DNA from: CBDCFV01 sp965261795 | Lineage (GTDB): Bacteria > Chloroflexota > Dehalococcoidia > Lucifugimonadales > UBA3495 | Reading direction: 5' to 3' | DNA length: 64,000 bases | NCBI GenBank assembly: GCA_965261795.1 | Contig: OZ253476.1 | Span: 3,720,001-3,784,000 of the forward strand | In this document: positions 8,953 to 18,009 of the stretch, one piece after another | Layout of the letters: every line of letters begins with the position of its first letter | How positions within the stretch are numbered: the stretch's first letter is position 1 | Translations under genes and position numbers: made by a program | The notes under the pieces: generated by a model | What the model was told of the DNA's origin: nothing | What the model saw: the letters and a program-made list of their open reading frames with translations, nothing else | Databases searched by the model: none

Positions 8953-10491
8953 CTACTTCCCGGCCAAGTCTCCTACGGCCTTTACACGGACCCGGGTGGC
9001 ATTGCTGGGCACGTAGGTCAACGGCACCTCCTCGATGTCCACGATCTCTACCGTAGAGGCGTCGGCGCCGGCAGCTACGGCCCTGTTGACCGCTTCGGCG
9101 CAGGCGTCGGCGATGGCTTCGTCCCGCCCCGTCATTTCCAGGGAGTAGACCCGTTCGATTTGGCCGCCCACTTGGGCGATGGCAGCCCCGATGGCGTTGG
9201 CGACGCCCCCGTGTCCTGGGCGCAGCACCTCCGAAGCGCCGCTCAGTGAATCGCCCACCAGAACACTGCCGCCGCCAACCAGGATTACCGGCATGTCTCC
9301 GTAGCTGACCTTTACCCGGTCGATGGCCGTTTCCACGCGCGTTTGTATCTCCGCCAGCGTTTCATCGACCAGCGACGGGTCAAGCCCGCGCACCAACTCT
9401 TTGTCTCCAATCCCGGCTCGCCCGCCGGCGACAGCAATGTCGGTGGTGGTCAAGGTCTTGCCACCGAAAACCAGCGCCTCTTCCGGCAGCCGGTACCCCA
9501 CGCTTTCCGGGCCGATGCGCAACGGGTCCCGTTCCACAACACTTCCGCCGCCCAAAGGGATGGACAGCACGTCCGGCATCCGGAAATTGGTGCGGACTCC
9601 CGCCAGTTCGATGGCAACGGCTGCTTCTCTGGGGAAGCCCTTCACCAATGCGCCTACGTCGGTGGAAGTGCCGCCCACATCCACTACGATGCCGTCCTTT
9701 ACGCCGGACAAGAAGGCCGCGCCCCGCATACTGTTGGTCGGCCCCGACGCGATGGTCAGGACGGGGTAACGTGAGGCGAACGCGGCGTCCATTAACGTCC
9801 CGTCGTTCTGACTCATATAGAGCTGGGCATCCAGTCCCAGAGATTGCAGGGCATGTTGGATGCCTTCGATAGTGCGGAAGGCCATATCGCCCAAACAGGC
9901 GTTGAGAGCGGCGGCGTTTTCACGCTCCAGCAGGCCCATGCGTCCGTTTTCGTGGGAAACGGCGACGCGTAACTCTGGGGCTTCCTGGCGGATGATCGCG
10001 GCGGCCTCCTCCTCGTGGGCGGTGTTGACCGGAGAGAACACGCCGGAGACGCCCACTGCAGTAACACCGCGTCGACGCATGTCCTTAACTGCATTGATAA
10101 TTTCGGCCCGGTTTAGCGGCGAGATTTCCCTTCCGTCGAACTCGTGTCCTCCAGGGACCATGTAAGTAAAGCCGCCGATGGCATCTTTCAAAGGAGTAGG
10201 CCAATCGACCAACGGCGGCAGCAGCTTGGTTGCCGGCAGGGACAGCCGCATCACGGCTGTAGGGGAAAGGTCTCGACGTTCCAGCAGGGCATTGGTGAAG
10301 TGGGTTGTCCCCACCATCACCGCGTCAACTCGACCGTTCCGGGGGAGGTGCTTCAAGACCTCGGTCAGGGCGTCGATGATGCCCGACGTTACATCGGCGG
10401 TGGTGGGCAGCTTGGCTGCACCCATCAGGTTGTTGCCGTCCATCAGGACGGCGTCGGTGTTGGTGCCTCCTACGTCTACTCCAACAAACAC
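8953..10491 (-). CDS. Hydantoinase/oxoprolinase family protein (HyuA-like)
   Basis: The 512-aa protein begins MFVGVDVGGTNTDAVLM, the ATP-binding actin-like fold of hydantoinase A/oxoprolinase, with a second GIVVDVGGTSTDVG near residue 268. It is shorter than 5-oxoprolinase alpha subunits and matches the short HyuA-like proteins found beside DUF917. The expected chemistry is ATP-dependent hydrolysis of a cyclic amide such as a hydantoin or lactam. It starts 6 bp after the DUF917 gene on the same strand, so they are one operon. Confidence 0.88.
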   Translation of the reverse strand: MFVGVDVGGTNTDAVLMDGNNLMGAAKLPTTADVTSGIIDALTEVLKHLPRNGRVDAVMVGTTHFTNALLERRDLSPTAVMRLSLPATKLLPPLVDWPTPLKDAIGGFTYMVPGGHEFDGREISPLNRAEIINAVKDMRRRGVTAVGVSGVFSPVNTAHEEEAAAIIRQEAPELRVAVSHENGRMGLLERENAAALNACLGDMAFRTIEGIQHALQSLGLDAQLYMSQNDGTLMDAAFASRYPVLTIASGPTNSMRGAAFLSGVKDGIVVDVGGTSTDVGALVKGFPREAAVAIELAGVRTNFRMPDVLSIPLGGGSVVERDPLRIGPESVGYRLPEEALVFGGKTLTTTDIAVAGGRAGIGDKELVRGLDPSLVDETLAEIQTRVETAIDRVKVSYGDMPVILVGGGSVLVGDSLSGASEVLRPGHGGVANAIGAAIAQVGGQIERVYSLEMTGRDEAIADACAEAVNRAVAAGADASTVEIVDIEEVPLTYVPSNATRVRVKAVGDLAGK

Positions 10492-10497
10492 GACAAG

Positions 10498-11568
10498 CTA
10501 GACCACAAGGGGAGAATAGTCGGTGTCGTACCCGAACGCCCGTGGGCCGGCAACCGCCAGGCCTTCCGACGATGTCCACAGGCTGGGGGCCGGGAACCCG
10601 AGAATAGTTATGCGCAGACCGTACCGCATCAATTCCGTAGTCACCGGCTCTCCCAAGTCGGTGGCTACGGCGCAGATCAGGTCGGGCACAATGCAAACGA
10701 TCTCCCCATCACGGCGAGCGATGAGGTTCTCGTTCTGGAACTCTATGAGCATCCGTTCTCCCATGTAATCGTCCAGCCCGTCAATGGTCACGCTACCCCT
10801 GGCGAACCCGGCGGTAGTGCGGCGGTCCAGGTCCACCACCTTACCACTGAACAGTACCTTACCGGGACAAGTCTCCAGAATCGCGCCCAACGGGTCCTCG
10901 CCGCGCAGTCGGGACTGCCGGACAGCGTCCCCCAGATTGCGGGCCAAGGTCAGGGTGTTGGGGACCGCAGTGCGGCGTACTTGGTCCGCTGACATGGGAG
11001 TAACGGCGTAGCAGGCTACGCAGCCCATCTGGACGGTCAGCGACCGGGCCAACCGCTCGGCCCAAGCCGGGTTGATGGTCTCCCGGATTACCACGGTGTT
11101 GCCCTTTTCATCGGCGATGGCCATGGGACAGCAAGGCACGCCGTAAACGAAGAAGGTCTTCATTTGAAATTCGGGGAATGCCCGCCCCATACCGTCGGCG
11201 TCCACTACCGGCAAGCCGGACATAGAGGCGGGTATCATCGGCTCCACCGAGTTGCTGCCCCCGATTTCGTTAGATATGAGGGCAGTAGCCTTCTTGCCGG
11301 TAAATTCTTCTATGGCTCGAAGGGCGTGATAGGCTTGCAGGTCACGCACTTTCTCGATGCCCACGGTGGGCGCTCCGATTCCACCTACGCACACTACCTG
11401 GGAGTTCTCCGGCAGTTCCTCCGGGTCCAGCACGGTAACCGGCCCCCATTCCTTGAAGGCTTGCTTGGCCCGCAGTTGACCGATGTAGGGATTCCCTCCT
11501 CCACCCGTGCCGAGTATCCCTGCGCCGATGGCGATGGACTCCAGTGTGTCTTCAGTGGCCTGCCACAA
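10498..11568 (-). CDS. DUF917 family protein
   Basis: The 356-aa protein has the DUF917 N-terminus (SIAIGAGILGTGGGGNPYIG) and conserved ALISNEIGGSNSVEP and FVYGVPCCPMAIADE segments. DUF917 proteins travel with hydantoinase A-like proteins and permeases in amide or purine-like catabolic loci, but their reaction is not established. It is the first gene of a two-gene minus-strand operon with the hydantoinase-like gene. Confidence 0.88.
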   Translation of the reverse strand: MWQATEDTLESIAIGAGILGTGGGGNPYIGQLRAKQAFKEWGPVTVLDPEELPENSQVVCVGGIGAPTVGIEKVRDLQAYHALRAIEEFTGKKATALISNEIGGSNSVEPMIPASMSGLPVVDADGMGRAFPEFQMKTFFVYGVPCCPMAIADEKGNTVVIRETINPAWAERLARSLTVQMGCVACYAVTPMSADQVRRTAVPNTLTLARNLGDAVRQSRLRGEDPLGAILETCPGKVLFSGKVVDLDRRTTAGFARGSVTIDGLDDYMGERMLIEFQNENLIARRDGEIVCIVPDLICAVATDLGEPVTTELMRYGLRITILGFPAPSLWTSSEGLAVAGPRAFGYDTDYSPLVV

Positions 11569-11753
11569 AATGGACGTTGTCTCCTGGGAAGCGTGGCTAC
11601 CGGTGGTTGCCGACGGCCCATGCTAGTGTAACCAGCATTGCGGCCGGACACAAATCGGCGATGGAGGTTAACTTTTGTCAGTTATTTCATGTTTTCTCGA
11701 TATGATAGGATAGCCGAACGGTAAGCACCCGGCCCAACGGGAGAATCACGAAA

Positions 11754-12620
11754 ATGAACAGGCAGACCATCACGTTGGCGCCCGTTGGCCCCGACCCGAA
11801 AGCACTCCACGTCGCCAAGGCCCTCCGCGATGCCATCGATGCTGAGTACATTATCCTCTTCGGCTCCCGCGCCCGCACCGACTGGACCAGCCGCTCGGAC
11901 ATCGACCTGATGATCGTTAGCTCGACCCTGCCGAACCCGGAAGATACTCACACCATCGAGGCCACCGCTCGGGACATCGCCTCCAAGACATACTCCGGAG
12001 ATTGTCCCAGCATCGACTTCGTTTACTTCTCCAGCGAAGAATTTCACCGCAAGAGCACAAAGACCATCAACAACGTAGCCCGGTTCGCCAGGGAAGAAGG
12101 AGTCATCATGTCCCGCACCTCCGAAGAATTCAACACCTCTCGGAGCCGGGAGCAAGAGAATGACTACAGCGAGGAATACTTGGAGCGCGAAAAACGCATC
12201 GCCGACGCCAACATGCACTACGAAGGAATGCACAACTTGCTCGACATCGGGAATGAGACCAGGCTCACCATATACTGCGCCCATCAGACCCTCGAGCACG
12301 GTATGAAAGCCCTTATCTCAGCCCTCGGCCATGACTATGAGCACACCCACGACCTCAATATTCTCGCGAATCAGATAAGCTTAATAGACACAGCGCAAAC
12401 ATGGCGGTTCTCCAGCAACCTCGAACAACTCAACCTCTACGCCGGGCGGACCCGCTACGACACACCGCGCAATCCAGTAACTGACTTCAGGGAAATGGCT
12501 AACGCGGCCACAGACGACCACACCGACATATACAACCGGATAAGAGAACTAACCGGAGAAGACCCTTGGGCCGTTATACCGGAAGGAGCAAGCGAGACAA
12601 CCAGCCCCCGGCACAGATAG
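11754..12620 (+). CDS. Fused MNT nucleotidyltransferase-HEPN protein
   Basis: Residues 15-115 are a minimal nucleotidyltransferase with IILFGSRARTDWTSRSDIDL, which supplies the GS...D-x-D active site of MNT antitoxins that AMPylate HEPN toxins. Residues about 150-275 resemble a HEPN domain: IYCAHQTLEHGMKALISAL, HTHDLNILA, and YAGRTRYD. MNT and HEPN normally occur as two genes; here they are one 288-aa chain. The strict RNase R-x4-6-H motif of HEPN toxins is not clearly present, so the protein may be a regulated housekeeping relative rather than a toxin. Confidence 0.75.
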   Translation: MNRQTITLAPVGPDPKALHVAKALRDAIDAEYIILFGSRARTDWTSRSDIDLMIVSSTLPNPEDTHTIEATARDIASKTYSGDCPSIDFVYFSSEEFHRKSTKTINNVARFAREEGVIMSRTSEEFNTSRSREQENDYSEEYLEREKRIADANMHYEGMHNLLDIGNETRLTIYCAHQTLEHGMKALISALGHDYEHTHDLNILANQISLIDTAQTWRFSSNLEQLNLYAGRTRYDTPRNPVTDFREMANAATDDHTDIYNRIRELTGEDPWAVIPEGASETTSPRHR

Positions 12621-12702
12621 ATTCGGGAAGCCGCCAGCAAATTGATAAGTTAGAACTCAGACCCCGGAAACGGCGAAAATAAATTTCTCTGACAGAATCT
12701 CG

Positions 12703-12733
12703 TTGACAAACAACCCTATGGCATCGTTATTAT
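12703..12733 (+). promoter_or_regulatory. Candidate sigma-70 promoter
   Basis: TTGACA at 12703-12708 and TATTAT at 12728-12733 are separated by 19 bp, longer than the optimal 17. It lies about 140-170 bp upstream of the zinc-finger gene at 12876 in an AT-rich gap with no ORF. Confidence 0.3.
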
Positions 12734-12811
12734 CTAGTCGGTTATTTTGAAGTGACTCTACTAAACTGATACCAAGATGGAACCTACATGTACTCCAATA
12801 CGAATCCCTGC

Positions 12812-12836
12812 ACATCCCACCTTGGCTTTAGTTTAG
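12812..12836 (+). promoter_or_regulatory. Shared 25-bp motif, copy 1
   Basis: The 25-bp sequence (begins ACATCCCACCTTGG, ends CTTTAGTTTAG) recurs at 13424-13448 with one mismatch (24/25). Copy 1 ends 9 bases before a GTG (12846) and 39 bases before the preferred ATG (12876) of the zinc-finger gene. It probably marks a common promoter or operator of the restriction-modification locus. Confidence 0.6.
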
Positions 12837-12875
12837 CTTGCTTTGGTGAGTGTACCCACCGGCAGAGGAATTGAC

Positions 12876-13328
12876 ATGACCACCCATTTCTATGAGGACT
12901 GCCCGGAGATGGCTGAGGGCGATGAGATACTGGATACTGAGAGTCTTGATCTCGACGACTGGGTGTATGACTGCAAGACCTGTCAGTATGTCGAGCGCGT
13001 AGAGAACAAGGCCTGGGCAGGTGGTTTCAGCAACGGATTGCAAGAGGCACTTTACAGTCTGGACGAGGTACAAGCGGCCATTAGCGTGGGCCACTCTAAA
13101 CTCCAAGTGTTCCGGCTTCTGATAAAAGATTGGGGGGACACCGAGTTAGTTCCCAACCCACAATACCGTCCCCTCCTGATCATGACTGAGGAGGAAATCT
13201 CCGCCTATTACTGTCCTACTTGCGATGTGACGACATACTACTCCCGTACGGAGGACGGTGTCGACTTGTGGCTGTGTGATCATTGCGGACATGAAATTCG
13301 CATACCCATTGAAGATCGGGCGGGGTAG
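12876..13328 (+). CDS. Small two-zinc-finger protein linked to the R-M locus
   Basis: The 150-aa acidic protein has one N-terminal CKTC pair near residue 32 and a C-terminal pair of CPTC and CDHC (near residues 112 and 134) separated by about 20 residues, a zinc-ribbon layout. I recognise no family. ATG at 12876 is preceded by AGAGGAA; GTG at 12846 would also fit the upstream motif. Sharing a 25-bp upstream motif with the methyltransferase gene suggests co-regulation, so it could be a regulator or accessory factor of that locus. No HTH or nuclease motif is visible. Confidence 0.6.
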   Translation: MTTHFYEDCPEMAEGDEILDTESLDLDDWVYDCKTCQYVERVENKAWAGGFSNGLQEALYSLDEVQAAISVGHSKLQVFRLLIKDWGDTELVPNPQYRPLLIMTEEEISAYYCPTCDVTTYYSRTEDGVDLWLCDHCGHEIRIPIEDRAG

Positions 13329-13423
13329 GAATGACGCCTAAACCAAAGCCAAAGTGCAACCTAAATCAAGGACTGAAGGATCGTGCAAGACTCCCAGACC
13401 GATTCCGCCTGCCCCGTAAATGT

Positions 13424-13448
13424 ACATCCCACCTTAGCTTTAGTTTAG
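13424..13448 (+). promoter_or_regulatory. Shared 25-bp motif, copy 2, abutting the methyltransferase start
   Basis: Second copy of the motif at 12812-12836. It ends on the base before the GTG at 13449, so it occupies -25 to -1 of the coding start, where a -10 element would sit if the methyltransferase mRNA were leaderless. TTTAG occurs twice in direct repeat in its 3' half. Confidence 0.6.
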
Positions 13449-14405
13449 GTGATGACCGTGAATGTCACTCCGCCGTTACAAATCAACGTTAAGCAATCCG
13501 AGATTTATGAAGGGGATTGCTTGACGCTAATCCCGCGGTTGCCTGACGCTAGCATTGACGTCGTAGTGACCAGTCCGCCGTACTGGGGGCAGAGACAATC
13601 GTTGGGGAATGGAACGGAAAACGATCCAAGGGACTACATCAAGTTCTTGAAAACGGTGTTCGAAGCAATACTTCCCAAACTGAAAATTAACGGCATAGTT
13701 TGGCTCAATTTGGGGGACGCATACAATACGCCTGTGAATTGGGGTCAAAAGGATCATAAGTACAGTTCATTAGGTGCAGATAAAAACGGATTCAGCCCGG
13801 AAAATTCAGCATACACAAAGCCGAGGTACCGGAGACGAGCGTTCCTTGATAGGGATACGGGTTGGCTCAAATATGGCAATCTGCTAATGCTACCTCAGCG
13901 CCTTCTTATCGAGCTTGTAGACTGTGGTTATTTGTACCGGGGCGAGGTGATATGGGCGAAGAAAAACGCCATGCCAGAAGGGCGTTGCCGCCGGCCTCAT
14001 CGGAAGCACGAGTCTATTTTCCTGTTGGCCCGACATGAACAACATGCGTTTCGCAGCGTGCCCCCCGTGTCCAGTGTATGGACGTTCGCTAATGAGACCA
14101 TCAAGGGACTGCCACACAGGTCGCGATTTCCAATAGAACTCCCCAAACGCTGTATAGAAGCCTATGGCGAGGATGTGTCTCACCTAGTAGTGCTTGATCC
14201 GTTCTCGGGTTCAGGGTCCACAGGAATAGCAGCCGCACAACTTGGATCTACATACGTTGGATTTGAGATTGACCCCTCTCAAGTAGAAGAATCAAGGCAA
14301 CGGTTAGCTAAGGCTGACGCCGGTCACCATATCAGGCTTCAAGCCCAAGACGGTCACGTAGCGCGTCAATCAGAAATCGGGCGAAACGGTCATCTGGATT
14401 TGTGA
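13449..14405 (+). CDS. Type II DNA methyltransferase (TSPPY, beta-type order)
   Basis: The 318-aa protein has the catalytic motif IV TSPPYWGQR near residue 39 and the SAM-binding FSGSGST near residue 251, the order of beta-group N4-cytosine or N6-adenine methyltransferases. TSPPY (rather than DPPY) favours N4-methylcytosine. GTG at 13449 or ATG at 13452 can serve as start; neither has a Shine-Dalgarno, and the shared 25-bp motif directly abuts them. Its 3' end overlaps the convergent endonuclease gene by 74 bp. It should protect the host at the site cut by that endonuclease. Confidence 0.88.
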   Translation: MMTVNVTPPLQINVKQSEIYEGDCLTLIPRLPDASIDVVVTSPPYWGQRQSLGNGTENDPRDYIKFLKTVFEAILPKLKINGIVWLNLGDAYNTPVNWGQKDHKYSSLGADKNGFSPENSAYTKPRYRRRAFLDRDTGWLKYGNLLMLPQRLLIELVDCGYLYRGEVIWAKKNAMPEGRCRRPHRKHESIFLLARHEQHAFRSVPPVSSVWTFANETIKGLPHRSRFPIELPKRCIEAYGEDVSHLVVLDPFSGSGSTGIAAAQLGSTYVGFEIDPSQVEESRQRLAKADAGHHIRLQAQDGHVARQSEIGRNGHLDL

Positions 14406-15441
14406 AGTCGCACACGAATATTCGGGCGATTACTTTCTTGGTATCTAACGTTGGCTGAGTGTTCTTGTTGTATGAAAAGCACGCGGAAAAGTGTCCGTGT
14501 TCCTCAAAATCGCGCCGCTTGTCACTTATCTCAGCAGCCCGAGCTTCTCCAAATTCACCGAGATTAGTAGGGTGCTGAGAAGGGAAACTTTTAGCATCCA
14601 TAGTCCAGAACACGGAAAGATAGCCTGCGTCAATCAACGCTTGACTCATCGGTACATCGTCGGTTCGTCGTTCTGCAATGCTTGATTTTACGTGAACGAC
14701 TCCAAGCAGACGCGCTGACCCACGCAACACATACAGTATAAGCACGTCGGCCTTATCAGGGACGATGCGCGTGTCATCTATGGTGACTAGGAAACGGGAT
14801 TTTTCAGACTTGTTGCTTATTTTGAGTGCTATACCATGGGTCAGCAGGAATGAACCATAGTGCTCAACGAGAACCTGTTCTAATGCCCAACCACTGGTCC
14901 GTTTCCAACTTTGCTCCAAGTTGAGCCTGCGGTTAGTGGCGGGATGATTTCCTCGGTCAAGATACGCACGGTTGATCAAAAAGGTCCACAGGTCGGAGGG
15001 GTTAGCACTGGGCCAAATCTGGACAGCCCTCAAAAAAGAGTGTGACACGGCATATGAGCGCGAGCGCCTTTTTGTGTCGGCAAGACCTTCTCTCATTAAC
15101 GAGATTAGTTCGTCATATTGGGGTTGTGTTGCCTTGGGCAAACTATATTCCGCATCAAACTGATCATATATGAACCTGAGTGCTAGGCCATCATTGGCTT
15201 CGACTGCGATGATGGAGGGTTTTTCACCTATCGCCTCGAACAATTGGTATGGGGCTACTTCCAATGCTAACGCCAAGTTAAGAATCACGGATAAAGATGG
15301 GTTACGCTCTCCTCTTTCGATACCGCCTACGTATGACCTATCCAACTTGGCATCGTCCGCGAGCCTCTCTTGACTGATGCCTAAAGCTTCCCGTGCGCGA
15401 CGAACGTTGTTGCCAAATATTAGTCGACTCGTATCATCCAT
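14332..15441 (-). CDS. HTH-fused restriction endonuclease, BsaWI-like
   Basis: Residues 8-65 are an XRE-type helix-turn-helix (REALGISQERLADDAKLDRS) and the rest is a nuclease domain. ADVLILYVLRG...LGVVHVKSSIAERRTDD near residues 225-260 supplies the Asp and the S-x-K/E-R-R pattern seen in endonucleases of the CCGG-cutting group such as BsaWI; this assignment is from motif memory. Gene order (convergent with a methyltransferase, 74-bp overlap) supports a type II R-M pair. The HTH at the N-terminus could make the endonuclease its own controller, replacing a separate C protein. Confidence 0.8.
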   Translation of the reverse strand: MDDTSRLIFGNNVRRAREALGISQERLADDAKLDRSYVGGIERGERNPSLSVILNLALALEVAPYQLFEAIGEKPSIIAVEANDGLALRFIYDQFDAEYSLPKATQPQYDELISLMREGLADTKRRSRSYAVSHSFLRAVQIWPSANPSDLWTFLINRAYLDRGNHPATNRRLNLEQSWKRTSGWALEQVLVEHYGSFLLTHGIALKISNKSEKSRFLVTIDDTRIVPDKADVLILYVLRGSARLLGVVHVKSSIAERRTDDVPMSQALIDAGYLSVFWTMDAKSFPSQHPTNLGEFGEARAAEISDKRRDFEEHGHFSACFSYNKNTQPTLDTKKVIARIFVCDFTNPDDRFARFLIDALRDRLGLEA

Positions 15442-15612
15442 ATTTAGGATTGTGTTGTGGCAAGTAGCGGCGTGTCTACGGACTCAGCGTACCATTAACT
15501 GATTTGGTTCCTCTTTAAGTTGGTGCTGGCCTCCCCTTCGTTATACAATGGGCCTAGCCCAGCCGTTGCCGAGACCGGCGGCAAATAGCTTTGACCAGTA
15601 TGGAGGCGCGGG

Positions 15613-17952
15613 TTGACGACTTACACCGGGCAGCCCATCAAACGTTTTGAAGACCCCAAGCTGGTATCGGGCCAGGGGTCCTATGTCGACGACATCAAAC
15701 TACCAGGCTTGCTTCACGCCGCCATCCTAAGAAGTCCTCACGCCCACGCAAGAATCAATGGGATAGACGTGTCCCACGCTCGACAAGCGCCGGGAGTTGC
15801 CGTGGTCATAAGCGTGGACGACTTGGAGGGTGTGATCTCTGACTTGGCTCCCCGCGCCATGAGCGGCGAATGGCAGATCGACGAGTTCAATCCGCCGCAA
15901 CAACCTGCTCTTGCCAAGGACAAGGTGCGCTATGTTGGGCAGCCCGTGGCGGTGGTGGTGGCGGATGAAGCATCCCAAGCACGGGACGCCCTCGACCTTA
16001 TCCAAGTGGAATACGAGCCGTTGGAACCCGTAATGCACCCCCGGGATGCGGCATCGGCCGGGTCGGCGCTGATTCACGAGGAACTGGGCACCAATGTCGC
16101 GTTGCGCATACACCATGACCGCCAGGGCAAGGACCTGGACGCCGCTTTTGAGAAGGCTGACCGGATCGTGCGGCAGAGCTACGAGGTGCAGCGGTTGGCT
16201 CCGGTGCCAATGGAGACCCGAGGGCTTGTCGCCGACTACCGGCCGGACGAAGACTTTTTGACCATCTGGGCTTCGACTCAAGGCCCCCACACCGTTCGCC
16301 GTCAGATGTCCCGCCTCCTTGACCGCCCGGAAAGTTCCATCCGGGTTATCGCGCCCGATGTCGGCGGTGGTTTTGGCGAAAAAGGCGGCGTGTTCCCAGA
16401 GGACCTGGTGGTGGCCCACCTGTCAGTGCTTTTGGGGCGCCCGGTAAAGTGGGTTGCCGACCGGCAGGAAAACATGCTGGGATTCCACGGAAGGGGCCAC
16501 TCGGTCAACCTGGAGGCGGCGGTCCTGAACGACGGGACGATCCTTGGAATCAAGCTGGACATCGCGGCGGACGCCGGGGCCTTTTTCGGCAATACCACGG
16601 GTGGGCCGCCCTACCGCGCCAGCCACCGCATCATAGGCCCTTACCGCACTCCGGCAGCCAGGGTCGAGGTCATGGGAGTTATCACCAACAAGCCGCCCAC
16701 CGGCGCCTACCGGGGAGCCGGCGGCCCGGAGGCGGCCTTTTGCATGGAGCGGTCAGTGGACCTGATCGCCGATGAGTTGGGACTGGACCCGGCGGAGGTG
16801 CGGCGTAAGAACCTCATATCTCCAGAAGACTTTCCCTACATCACTCCCACTGGGCTTACCTACGACTCCGGCAACTACGAGGCAGTCTTGGACCGGACGC
16901 TGGACATGTCCGACTATCAGACTTGGAAGGACAAGGCCCGGCAGAGTCGTGACGGAGACGGCACGCTGATCGGGGTCGGGTTGGCGACGGTAATAAAGAT
17001 GTCCGGCGGGTCCGGCGACTCCCGAAACGAAGAGGCATGGCTCAACATTGAAGCCGACGGGCGGATTACCGCATTGACCGGCACCTCACCCCACGGGCAA
17101 GGCTCCGAAACCGCCTTTGCCCAGGTTGTCGCCGATGCGTTGGGCGTCACTCCTGCTGACGTTCGGGTGTTGCACGGCGACACTGCGATCATCCCTTCCG
17201 GCGGAGGCACGGGGGCCACCCGCGCCACCGTTGTCGGCGGTTCGGCCATGTACCTTGTGTCGCAGGAAGCCGGGCAAAAACTTTCCAGTATCGCCGCACA
17301 TTTGTTGGGTTGCCCCGTTGACGACGTGGTCTTCCAGGATGGTAAGGCCTTCAACAGGCAAGCCCCTCAGGACGCTCTCGACTTCCGGGAAGTCGCCGCA
17401 GCGGCCTACAACGAAGAGTCCCTGCCGCCCGGCATCACAGCGGGGCTCGACTTCAGCGCCAGCTATACTTTGGGAAGGCCCTACGAAAGCCCACACTCGT
17501 TCAGCACACACGTCGTTGTCGTGGAAGTGGACAAGGACAACGGAGTAACAAAAATCCTCAAGTACGTAGCCGTCCACGACTGCGGACGGATCATCAATCC
17601 GGTTCTGGTCGAGGGGCAGGTGCACGGCGGCATAGTCCAAGGCGTGGGACAGGCCCTGTGGGAAGGCATGGCCTACAACCCCCAAGGACAGCCTCTCACC
17701 GGAAGCCTCATGGACTACGCCATGCCCATGGCCAGCGGGTTGCCGGACATGATTACCGACACCATCGAGACGCCTTCTCCCATGAATCCATTGGGGATAA
17801 AAGGAGTGGGCGAGTTGCCGACGGTGGCTGCCCCGGCAGCGGTGGCCAACGCCGTTATGGATGCTCTATCCGGGTACGGCATTCGTCACATAGACACACC
17901 CCTTACGCCAGAGAAGGTGTGGGAGGCCATCCACGGCGCGCCCGGCCTATGA
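15613..17952 (+). CDS. Xanthine dehydrogenase/CoxL-type molybdopterin oxidoreductase large subunit
   Basis: The 779-aa protein starts TTYTGQPIKRFEDPKLVSGQ, typical of the family, with TGAYRGAGGPEA near residue 363 and GVGELPTVAAPAAVANAV near 732, where Glu is the molybdenum-site base. The AYRGAG active-site loop is the form II CoxL/xanthine-dehydrogenase type, not the AYxCSFR loop of true CO dehydrogenase, so an aldehyde or N-heterocycle hydroxylase is more likely. The FAD (CoxM) and 2Fe-2S (CoxS) subunits that should accompany it are not in the window, so it is an orphan. Start is a TTG. Confidence 0.88.
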   Translation: MTTYTGQPIKRFEDPKLVSGQGSYVDDIKLPGLLHAAILRSPHAHARINGIDVSHARQAPGVAVVISVDDLEGVISDLAPRAMSGEWQIDEFNPPQQPALAKDKVRYVGQPVAVVVADEASQARDALDLIQVEYEPLEPVMHPRDAASAGSALIHEELGTNVALRIHHDRQGKDLDAAFEKADRIVRQSYEVQRLAPVPMETRGLVADYRPDEDFLTIWASTQGPHTVRRQMSRLLDRPESSIRVIAPDVGGGFGEKGGVFPEDLVVAHLSVLLGRPVKWVADRQENMLGFHGRGHSVNLEAAVLNDGTILGIKLDIAADAGAFFGNTTGGPPYRASHRIIGPYRTPAARVEVMGVITNKPPTGAYRGAGGPEAAFCMERSVDLIADELGLDPAEVRRKNLISPEDFPYITPTGLTYDSGNYEAVLDRTLDMSDYQTWKDKARQSRDGDGTLIGVGLATVIKMSGGSGDSRNEEAWLNIEADGRITALTGTSPHGQGSETAFAQVVADALGVTPADVRVLHGDTAIIPSGGGTGATRATVVGGSAMYLVSQEAGQKLSSIAAHLLGCPVDDVVFQDGKAFNRQAPQDALDFREVAAAAYNEESLPPGITAGLDFSASYTLGRPYESPHSFSTHVVVVEVDKDNGVTKILKYVAVHDCGRIINPVLVEGQVHGGIVQGVGQALWEGMAYNPQGQPLTGSLMDYAMPMASGLPDMITDTIETPSPMNPLGIKGVGELPTVAAPAAVANAVMDALSGYGIRHIDTPLTPEKVWEAIHGAPGL

Positions 17953-18009
17953 GGTACAGCGGCCCCGGTTAGCCGCAACAACCAAACATCGCCCTGAGGA
18001 GGGTTCCGA

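Noticed and set aside
15613..17952. True carbon monoxide dehydrogenase
   Set aside because: The active-site loop is AYRGAG, not AYxCSFR, and no coxM/coxS genes are adjacent.
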